Below are positions 26,962 to 33,472 of a stretch of 49,378 nucleotides of DNA, in pieces (the stretch's first letter is position 1; each line of letters begins with the position of its first letter). Both the position numbers and the translations under genes were made by a program. Source of the DNA: Verrucomicrobiota bacterium. Lineage in GTDB: Bacteria > Verrucomicrobiota > Verrucomicrobiia > Opitutales > Opitutaceae. The DNA lies in contig JAEYYL010000079.1 of NCBI GenBank assembly GCA_023430825.1, positions 1 through 49,378 on the forward strand. Direction: 5' to 3'. The notes under the pieces are model-generated. The model did not search any database. It was not told the DNA's origin and saw only the letters and a program-made list of their open reading frames with translations.

Positions 26962-29055
26962 TTGAGCGCGACCACCCGAAAATGCGGCTTCTGGCAACAC
27001 CCCGCCGAAATCACGAAAAACAATTTCAAGGGGAAAAGCCTGTCGAACTGGGCCCTCAATTTTTCCGTGGGGTGCACTCACGCTTGCCGTTTCTGCTATG
27101 TCCCGTCCACCTCCGCGAATAAACTCGTGCACCAGCTGGCGAAGCTCGGCGTTGAGAATCCTGATGAGGAGTGGGGCCGATACGCGTTCCTGCGGCCATG
27201 GGACGAAAGGAAGTTTCTCTCCTCACTGGCCAAAGCCCAGGCAGCGCCAAAAAACCAGCTGAAAGCCGACGGCAATCGTGCGATCATGCTGTGTTCCACC
27301 ACGGACGCGTATCAACTCTTCCGTGATCCGGATCCGAAAATTCAGAAGCACTTGAATGACACTGCCCGGTGGACAGTTCGGCGGTCTCTCGAATTGATCC
27401 GCGACCAGTCCGATCTACGGGTTCGAATTCTGACCCGCAGTCCACTTGCCCGCCAAGATTTCGACATCTACCGCTCATTCGGGGACCGATTGCTCTTTGG
27501 GGTGTCGTTGCCGACACTTAATGACGCATTGTTGAGGATCTATGAGCCTGGCGCACCCGGCGCCGCCGTCAGGTTGGACACGCTTCAGCGTGCCGCGAAA
27601 GCCGGACTCAACGTCTTTGTTGCGATGGCGCCAACTCCGCCTGAATGCGATCGGGCGGACTATCGGCGAACGCTGATCGAATTCTCAAAGCTCAATGCGT
27701 TGAGCATCTTCCACGAGCCGATTAACATTCGAGCGGAAAACGTTGCTCGTATCGAACGTCATGCGGAGAGCTTGGGAGTAACAATACGCTCAGAGGTATT
27801 GAGGGATCGCGTTAACTGGACGAGTTACGCCATATGCGCTTTGTGGGATGTCGCCGAAGAGGCGACGAAATTGGGACTGGGAGAAGTGATTCATCCGTGG
27901 CCGGACAAAGTTTTGCAGTCGAAAGCCGCCCTCAAGATGCTCGAACCTGATGAGCAGGTTCGTTGGAATCGGTTTTTTCACGACGCATGGGCTCGCGTGA
28001 GTGTGTGGCCGGGCCAGCCGAGCCACCGGATTAACTCTATTAGCGTCCCTCCATCTTCAAACATGAGTAATTCCAAAAAACCTGCCACGTCCGCTCCCGC
28101 GACAAAGGAACTGCTCAAGCTCCAGAGCGTCTTGAGGCTCCTTCGACCGATCAAGGATATTGCTCAATATATCAATGTGCCGGTGGAGTCCGTTTTGGCG
28201 TTGGTTCAGGCCCAAGACCCAAACGCGATTATCGGATCAGAGGTTGATGCTCCGCTCTGGATCGCTCGTGCCGTCCGTGCAAATCTCGTGCCCGTCGTCG
28301 AGGCGGCAATCGACGGAGTGAGTATGCTGACGCGGTTTCAATACCGAGAGGAGATCACGCCACGAATCGTCGATGAATACGCCGAGCTATACAAGCACGG
28401 CGCCGAACCAGTTCCGCCGATCATGCTTTGGACCGACCCAACAGCTCAAAAGGTCCTGCTGATCATAGATGGTTTTCACAGACTGCACGCATGTGCAAAA
28501 ATCGGCCGTCAAAATGTCACGGCCGTCGTGATCAATTGCCCTGCGGAAATTGCGTCGATGTTACCGGTGCGGCAAAACGAAACGCACGGGATGCGGTATG
28601 GCGTGTCGGAGAAAAGGAGAGCGCTCAAAGCGCTATTCTTATCTGAACCGAAGCTTGCGAAGGAATTGCGGGAAAATCGGAAAGGTAAATCGATCACCCA
28701 AGATGCGATTGGCGCCCTCTACGGTGTTAAAAAGGCGACCGTGAATCGTGCCTTGGACGACGCACAAGTGCAGGCAGAGCTGGAGTTCGAGAGAGAATCA
28801 CCGATGGAGTATCTCGAATACGATCTCGGCCTATCGCTGTTACAGGCCCGGATGGAATATTTGTTCAAAGAAAAGACCCTGCCTGTGTCTCTGGGACACC
28901 TAGACGATCTGGCAGCAATTCACGTTCGGTTGGAGAACCTTCTCTGCCGACTACTTGACGTTAAGGTGCGATCGCTGCGAAAGGAATTGGAGCAGATCAG
29001 CAAGCGGAGGTCCGAACAGGCGACAGGTATTGAAGTAAGCGCATCGTATCCTTAG
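26962..29055 (+). CDS. Radical SAM (SPL-like) protein fused to ParB-like domain
   Basis: 697 residues. FSVGCTHACRFCYVPS carries the C38-x3-C42-x2-C45 iron-sulfur motif of the spore-photoproduct-lyase-like radical SAM group. LLCSTTDAYQ and later VRILTRSP are family features. From residue 368 (an internal ATG, MSNSKKPATS) begins a ParB region with IDGFHRLHACAKIG at about 502-515 and a following HTH (ITQDAIGALYGVKKATVNRAL). The only in-frame start is TTG 26962, eight bases after a TAA, without a clear ribosome site. No stop separates the two halves. It is divergent from the helicase gene. A DNA-linked radical reaction is plausible; the substrate is unknown. Confidence 0.75.
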   Translation: MSATTRKCGFWQHPAEITKNNFKGKSLSNWALNFSVGCTHACRFCYVPSTSANKLVHQLAKLGVENPDEEWGRYAFLRPWDERKFLSSLAKAQAAPKNQLKADGNRAIMLCSTTDAYQLFRDPDPKIQKHLNDTARWTVRRSLELIRDQSDLRVRILTRSPLARQDFDIYRSFGDRLLFGVSLPTLNDALLRIYEPGAPGAAVRLDTLQRAAKAGLNVFVAMAPTPPECDRADYRRTLIEFSKLNALSIFHEPINIRAENVARIERHAESLGVTIRSEVLRDRVNWTSYAICALWDVAEEATKLGLGEVIHPWPDKVLQSKAALKMLEPDEQVRWNRFFHDAWARVSVWPGQPSHRINSISVPPSSNMSNSKKPATSAPATKELLKLQSVLRLLRPIKDIAQYINVPVESVLALVQAQDPNAIIGSEVDAPLWIARAVRANLVPVVEAAIDGVSMLTRFQYREEITPRIVDEYAELYKHGAEPVPPIMLWTDPTAQKVLLIIDGFHRLHACAKIGRQNVTAVVINCPAEIASMLPVRQNETHGMRYGVSEKRRALKALFLSEPKLAKELRENRKGKSITQDAIGALYGVKKATVNRALDDAQVQAELEFERESPMEYLEYDLGLSLLQARMEYLFKEKTLPVSLGHLDDLAAIHVRLENLLCRLLDVKVRSLRKELEQISKRRSEQATGIEVSASYP

Positions 29056-29142
29056 ATACGCCTGGCACCTTCGCATGTAGAAGGGTGGTCACTCAGCTTG
29101 AGACGCTGCGCCTGTCACGGCGGGCAAAAGACACGTGAACCG

Positions 29143-29985
29143 TCAAACTAATGAACTCTTTTCGTGCAAAAGCTGCTGGAACCGTAGAACGTCGTTCTCC
29201 ACCGACGAATCGACGCGGACGTCCGACTCCCTGCTGACTTGTTCAATGTAATAGGCTAATTCGGTATCGATGTCGGTAGGCCGATTAAACACGAAAGCAG
29301 TGCGAACTATCTTCTTCTGTTCGATGTTCTCGATCTCTCGTTTCGCATCACCAAACGAGTAGAACCCGATACCAATCTCCGAAGCCCGCTGCCGCAATTG
29401 TGAACGACTTGTGACGGCTAGGTTCAGGCCATCCATTATTACCAACGAGCGCGGAGAATCGATGACCCGTGCGAACCTGATACTAGGTGTGGTCAGGAGC
29501 TTGAGACTTTCAGATCGCAGGAAATTCTCTGGTTTCGCTCTCTTCAAGACTCGACCGCTTTGTATATTTGCGGGCTCGATCATCGCCTGAATTAGCGTCT
29601 CGACGTAGTGGATGTGCGGCTCGCTTTGTTTCGTCAGTCTCCGCTGTTTTTTCAGAAAGACATCGATCAGATTTTCTTCAAGGTCCCTTGGAACATCTCG
29701 CCCGATAAAGTGTTGGCGGCTTAGCTCGATTTGCGCCGTCCGGGCTGTAAGGCGCTGTGTAATGTCGTCGATAGACCCGGCTTTGATTTCTTCTGCTGCC
29801 GATTCCAGCCAGACTCGAAGCGCCTCCGGATTGAAGGACGGCGCAACGCAAGCCAGTTTTTCGAACTGGAAGTCGCTTACAAGCCGCGGGTGTGAATCGA
29901 GTATGAGCACCGCTACGTTGACGGCCTCAACGCACTCAGGCACCGGCGAGAATCGCACCACTCTGAAATGCGGAATTAGTTCCAT
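29143..29985 (-). CDS. DUF3037 family protein
   Basis: 280 residues beginning MELIPHFRVVRFSPVPECVEAVNVAVLI, the usual opening of DUF3037. It overlaps the HipA-like kinase gene by 10 bp; DUF3037 genes are commonly found directly beside such HipA-like genes. It probably works as the partner of that kinase. No catalytic motif known. Confidence 0.72.
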   Translation of the reverse strand: MELIPHFRVVRFSPVPECVEAVNVAVLILDSHPRLVSDFQFEKLACVAPSFNPEALRVWLESAAEEIKAGSIDDITQRLTARTAQIELSRQHFIGRDVPRDLEENLIDVFLKKQRRLTKQSEPHIHYVETLIQAMIEPANIQSGRVLKRAKPENFLRSESLKLLTTPSIRFARVIDSPRSLVIMDGLNLAVTSRSQLRQRASEIGIGFYSFGDAKREIENIEQKKIVRTAFVFNRPTDIDTELAYYIEQVSRESDVRVDSSVENDVLRFQQLLHEKSSLV

Positions 29986-30752
29986 TCGTCCTTTGCAAGA
30001 CTCTCAATGGTCGACTGTCGTTTTACAAGCGCGTCGATGACCGTTTCGCAACGTTCAGCGTCATCGACCCGCGTAGCAGCAAATGTTTTGACCACTGCGC
30101 GCTCGATTTGGTGCCGTCCGATCGCACGAAATAATGCAACTGCTTCCTGAGTTAGGGGGAAGCGCCCCTTGCAGCAGGCTCCTAAGACCCCCGTCGGCCA
30201 GAGGGTTCCCCGCTTCCGCATTGGAAGCTCGATAAGCGGTGCATCGCTCCGGACTACAACTGCCTTCTCGAAATCGATAGCTACGATCTCAACGGAGCCG
30301 GCGGTGGCATCGCTCTTCGATCGGCCGAGCAGATTACCCATGTTCCGATCGTAATTGCCGAGCCAGACATCGAGTAGGACAATTCGGGGTAACACGCTCG
30401 CATCAATGAGCCTGTTTGTTCGCAGGTGAGTTTCCACGTCGCGAAGCGCATCGTCGACGATGCAAGAACAGAAATGGCACCTGGTTTCTCCTGCTAAACG
30501 TCCGACGGCGTAATGGGGGACCGGAATTTTCACTAAACCGGCGAGGATATGGCCAATCAACTCCGCTTGAACAATACGCACATCATCGGAGCCCTTAATG
30601 TAATACTTCCGGCCAGCTGTATCTACGGAGAATCGAGGATTCGTGCTATAGACGACATTCGCTGGTGCCTTCATCGGTTGCTCAAACTGCAATGTAATTT
30701 CGTCGACAATCAACTCGCCGTCGCCGAAAGTAGGTTGCTGGAGCGGTAACAT
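29976..30752 (-). CDS. HipA-like kinase-fold protein
   Basis: 258 residues from MLPLQQPTFG (30752); an upstream ATG at 30785 is possible. YYIKGS supplies the lysine strand, LLDVWLGNYDRNMGNLLG is the HipA catalytic loop (N.DR...N), and IVAIDFEKAVV gives the metal-binding D. This is the stand-alone HipA-like type rather than the HipAB toxin, and no HipB antitoxin is seen. It is paired with DUF3037 by a 10-bp overlap. It lies 121 bp downstream of the intron-containing tRNA and in the same direction, so it may share its transcript. Confidence 0.7.
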   Translation of the reverse strand: MLPLQQPTFGDGELIVDEITLQFEQPMKAPANVVYSTNPRFSVDTAGRKYYIKGSDDVRIVQAELIGHILAGLVKIPVPHYAVGRLAGETRCHFCSCIVDDALRDVETHLRTNRLIDASVLPRIVLLDVWLGNYDRNMGNLLGRSKSDATAGSVEIVAIDFEKAVVVRSDAPLIELPMRKRGTLWPTGVLGACCKGRFPLTQEAVALFRAIGRHQIERAVVKTFAATRVDDAERCETVIDALVKRQSTIESLAKDEWN

Positions 30753-30872
30753 CAGGATCGTGGGGCAACGCTGACTCTGGGTCATTCTTGCCCATATCGG
30801 AAGGAAAACTTGCCATCCATCGCACAAACCTCACACCAGCGGCCGCCCCGCAGAAAAACGCTTTGGAAATAA

Positions 30873-31180
30873 TGGGCCCACTGGGATTCGAACCCAGAAC
30901 CAAAGGATTCAAGTTTGCGCGCCTTTCGGCACTCCTTGGACTATGTCACCACCCACTTCCTCGGATAGCTGTGGGTGTCGGGAGCCGCGGCGGTAATTAA
31001 GGGGCTGAACCCTCCGCTAGTCTCTACACCTTCCGACGGTGCACCGTCGGCTCGGCTCGGCGTTACCATGCCCGCGATGGGCGCAGGCTTCTCCGAATTT
31101 CCCCGAATCCCAGCGACCGTTACCCTGTCGCTGGCACCATTTTGATGAGTCCTCTGCTCTAACCGTTGAGCTATAGGCCC
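30873..31180 (-). tRNA. tRNA-Ile(CAU) interrupted by a group I intron
   Basis: Exon 1 is 31180-31145 (36 nt, GGGCCTATAG...ACTCAT) and exon 2 is 30909-30873 (37 nt, AATCCTTTGG...GGGCCCA). Joined, they give a 73-nt cloverleaf with anticodon CAT, no encoded CCA. It differs from the split host gene at one base of the D-loop (AACGGTT versus AACGGTC) over the mature 73 nt. The intron lies after anticodon position 36. Reading of AUA codons would need TilS lysidine modification. It sits between the excisionase-like gene and the HipA-like gene, same strand. Confidence 0.92.
30910..31144 (-). ncRNA. Group I intron (IC3-like, Azoarcus type), 235 nt, no ORF
   Basis: Shows the group I core: GGTGTAGAGACTAG (31030-31017) and GACATAGTCC (30947-30938), whose GACTA and TAGTC form P7. 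Also visible are a P2-like hairpin CCAGCGAC/GTCGCTGG, a P6-like hairpin CCGACGG/CCGTCGG, a P8-like ACCCAC/GTGGGT, and GTGCCGAAAGGCGC with a GAAA loop near the end. A GUG at 31137-31135 can pair with exon CAU, giving the U-G at the 5' splice site, and the intron ends in G (30910). From memory the core closely resembles the Azoarcus tRNA-Ile intron, which occupies the same position. Confidence 0.9.
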
Positions 31181-31243
31181 GTAATTCCAAAGAACGCCGC
31201 GAGCCCATTGCGTTTCTTCGACCGCCGCAAGCCTTAGCTGGAA

Positions 31244-31720
31244 TTACGCGCCCCAAGGCATTCCTTGTTCTTTGACGATCTGCGCGAGCAAATCGCGAAC
31301 GTCCGGTTGGCGAAGCGCCCACCGAAACTGCGCAAGGAAGACCGTGGCGCCGAAGCCGTTGTCCTGGGTTGCTCCCAGTGAAGTGACTGCGTGAGCCTCG
31401 ACGTCCGAAACGGACGGAACTCCGTCAACAAGTTCGGGCCTCATCGATTTTGCCGGCATGGGGAAACCGACGTCAGCAGGTTGAATCCCGTAGAGGAGAG
31501 CTTTCTTGAGGTTCAAACGGTAGGACTGATCAACCATGACTCGGACATCATCGATGGTGTAGTGGATGACCCTGGAGTTGACGGTTTCTGGACGGAGTAA
31601 CCCATCCACCGTCCGGCGTTTCACTGTTTCAACTGAAACAGTGAACAGATCAGCGATCTCTTTTCGCGTGAAGCGACGGTGGTCGGGAGGGTTTTTTTTG
31701 TTGGGCTGGATAGCATTCAT
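31244..31720 (-). CDS. Excisionase-like HTH protein
   Basis: 158 residues. FTRKEIADLFTVSVETVKRRTVDGLL at about 17-42 is a MerR/excisionase winged helix, followed by VIHYTIDDVRVMV. It stands 60 bp after the integrase gene on the same strand, the usual place of a recombination directionality factor. The C-terminal 70 residues are of unknown fold. Its 5' part contains a 26-bp near-perfect palindrome that could be its own operator. Confidence 0.7.
   Translation of the reverse strand: MNAIQPNKKNPPDHRRFTRKEIADLFTVSVETVKRRTVDGLLRPETVNSRVIHYTIDDVRVMVDQSYRLNLKKALLYGIQPADVGFPMPAKSMRPELVDGVPSVSDVEAHAVTSLGATQDNGFGATVFLAQFRWALRQPDVRDLLAQIVKEQGMPWGA
31620..31645. promoter_or_regulatory. 26-bp palindrome inside the excisionase-like gene
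   Basis: Arms TTCACTGTTTCA and TGAAACAGTGAA (12 bp, perfect) around central AC. The core GTTTCA-AC-TGAAAC shares half-sites with the parS-like sites at 26792 and 26825. It falls in codons for the HTH (FTVSVETV), so part of it may be a coding coincidence. Confidence 0.5.
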
Positions 31721-31780
31721 CCCCTCCCCAAATGAAACGAGACCTGTTTTCCGGTAGGGCGATTTTCGATTTCATAAAAA

Positions 31781-33160
31781 TCAGCACATCGTAGCGGCGT
31801 CATGCTTCTCAGCCTTTCGCTCTTCGTGCGGCAGCCCCATTTCAAGGCCTGTGCTGACGCGCCGGCGATCGCAGGCATAGTATGTTGCAGTGATTTCGAT
31901 CGTGGCGTGCCTCAATATATTTTTCGCCGCAATCAGTCCGTAAAGTTCGTTGACCAGCGAACCGCATTCCTTCCGTAGGGTGTGGATCGGATTGCGGGTA
32001 TTTACTCCGTTGTTTCGCAGCCAGGTGCAAAGTGCCTTGAAGTGCGGTTCGCAGCGATAATGGCGGTAGTGCTGTGCCTTCCGCGGAGAGTTAGGCGAGG
32101 CTACGACGTAGGCTCCCGTCGCGCTTTCCTGAAAGAGGCGCAGAATGGCGACCAGTTCTGGCGGCACTGAGATCTCGCTACTGGATTCTTGCGTTTTCAG
32201 GCTAAGGAACTCGTGGGGCACAAGCGCGATGTGACGACGTTCCCAGTTGATCATGTCCCAGCGGAGTTGGTCGATCTCCCCGCGACGCAACCCGAGAAGA
32301 AGGGCGAGAGCGAACACCTTAAACTGTTCAGGAAAGACGGTGAAAAGCTGGGAAACGGCTCCCTTCATCAGCGCCTCCGGCTGGATGTTGGACACGTATT
32401 TGAAGCCACTCCGGCCTTTCACGGCCATCGCAACGGTCCGGAAAGGCATAGGCGGGCATTCAGCGCCGAGTTTCGCCAACTCGTCCAAAACCTCTTTCCG
32501 GAACAGCGACCGCATATTTCGGATGTAGCAGTCGAACGAAACCTGGGCGTGGCGCAGTGAAACTGGGTCAGCTGCTGCGCGAGCTAGGAAGTCACGCTTG
32601 AACTGATCCAGCGCTTCCGGGGTGATCACCTTGAGCGCTTGAGCGTCGACCGCTGCGCGCCATTCAAGCCGCCGAGTTCCTTTGCCTCGTCCGCTCCCAA
32701 GCCGGCGAATAACGGACACGATTGTTCGGAGCTTTGTGCGATAGGACGTAAGCGTCACCGCGGTGATGAGACCGAGTTGGGCGACCAACAGCAGGAATTG
32801 TCCCACCGTCAAGTTGCCGACCGGTTTGGCCGGCTTCGGTTTGTGAATCGCGAGCGCGTGGTCCCACCCTTTCAATACGTCAATGTAGATCTCTCGCGCC
32901 TTTCGGGCCGCTTCGTCTCGGTTGGAGGTGTGGAGGCGGAAGGTCTCACGGCGACCGGCAAACTGTATTTTGCAGGAATACGTCGCAACGTGGTGGATCT
33001 CGCCGTCGCGGGTGTAAGTCGGGACGAAGACGCGATTCTTCCAATGATCGATATGGGTGGGAGAGAGTCGTCCAATGGCGGAATCCTGCTTGGACACTGC
33101 TTGGACACTCGGGCTGTTCTGAACTGAGATTTCCTGTGCTCTGCGGTATTTCATAGGCAC
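31781..33160 (-). CDS. Tyrosine recombinase (island integrase)
   Basis: 459 residues from GTG 33160, or 457 from ATG 33154. Catalytic set: arginine in LLLGLRRGEIDQL (about residue 290), HTLRKE (H-x-x-R, about 392), histidine in LRHATIE (about 419) and tyrosine in TATYYAC (about 428). An N-terminal arm-binding and a core-binding SAM-like domain precede these. It is the outermost gene, transcribed inward from attR, as expected for the enzyme that inserted the island in tRNA-Ile. Its own first codons contain one copy of the repeat shared by both island ends. Confidence 0.9.
   Translation of the reverse strand: MPMKYRRAQEISVQNSPSVQAVSKQDSAIGRLSPTHIDHWKNRVFVPTYTRDGEIHHVATYSCKIQFAGRRETFRLHTSNRDEAARKAREIYIDVLKGWDHALAIHKPKPAKPVGNLTVGQFLLLVAQLGLITAVTLTSYRTKLRTIVSVIRRLGSGRGKGTRRLEWRAAVDAQALKVITPEALDQFKRDFLARAAADPVSLRHAQVSFDCYIRNMRSLFRKEVLDELAKLGAECPPMPFRTVAMAVKGRSGFKYVSNIQPEALMKGAVSQLFTVFPEQFKVFALALLLGLRRGEIDQLRWDMINWERRHIALVPHEFLSLKTQESSSEISVPPELVAILRLFQESATGAYVVASPNSPRKAQHYRHYRCEPHFKALCTWLRNNGVNTRNPIHTLRKECGSLVNELYGLIAAKNILRHATIEITATYYACDRRRVSTGLEMGLPHEERKAEKHDAATMC
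33087..33109 (+). repeat. Right copy of end-specific direct repeat
   Basis: Identical to 6927-6949: TGCTTGGACAC twice plus T. It lies 152 bp inside the attR core, within the first codons of the integrase gene. Probable arm-type binding site. Confidence 0.6.
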
Positions 33161-33213
33161 AGTTCATTTGGGTCGTAAGTGACCATCCACCAGTGACTAG
33201 ATGCGGTCAGAAG

Positions 33214-33232
33214 TGGTCGCGTGTGGTCACGT
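33214..33232 (+). repeat. Tandem 10-bp repeat between integrase start and attR
   Basis: TGGTCGCGT-G-TGGTCACGT, with the inverse half TGACCA nearby at 33187. Together they may be binding sites for the integrase or its accessory factor, or part of the integrase promoter. Confidence 0.4.
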
Positions 33233-33261
33233 TGACCTGAACTGTGCAGTCAGTATGGTTT

Positions 33262-33307
33262 ACTCATAATCCTTTGGTTCTGGGTTCGAATCCCAGTGGG
33301 CCCACCA
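33262..33307 (+). pseudogene. 3' half of tRNA-Ile(CAU) with attR core
   Basis: Starts with the attR core ACTCATAATCCTT (33262-33274) and continues with TGGTT, the T-arm CTGGG-TTCGAAT-CCCAG, the 3' acceptor TGGGCCC, A and the encoded CCA. Upstream of the core there is no D-arm or 5' acceptor (TCAGTATGGTTT), so this half cannot form a tRNA. It complements the 5' half at 6838-6880 exactly. Confidence 0.92.
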
Positions 33308-33472
33308 TCCGCGAAACGCGCCTCACAGGATATCGCGGGATGAACGATCAGGCGCAAGACGCCGCAGGATATACCCGCAAGATTAGCAGAACACTCAGAA
33401 ATTGCATCAGGCCCTTCGCGTCTCCTCACTCCTCAGGCTCTCCCCTTCCCGCTGCCGACCTCTAACCGAACG

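Larger units (their letters stand above)
6868..33274. mobile_element. Genomic island integrated in tRNA-Ile(CAU), about 26.4 kb
   Basis: Bounded by 13-bp direct repeats within a split tRNA. It encodes a tyrosine integrase (31781-33160) and an excisionase-like HTH protein (31244-31720) at the right end. Cargo includes several defence-like genes, and part of it (8586-12019) is visibly AT-richer than the flanks. No conjugation, replication or capsid genes are recognised, so it looks like an integrative island or a mobilisable remnant. Neither junction restores the host tRNA; the island carries its own intron-containing copy instead. Confidence 0.9.

Noticed and set aside
30873..31180. Two unrelated tRNA fragments rather than one intron-containing gene
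   Set aside because: Exons join to a perfect cloverleaf, the spacer has the group I core, and both lie on the same strand in the right order.
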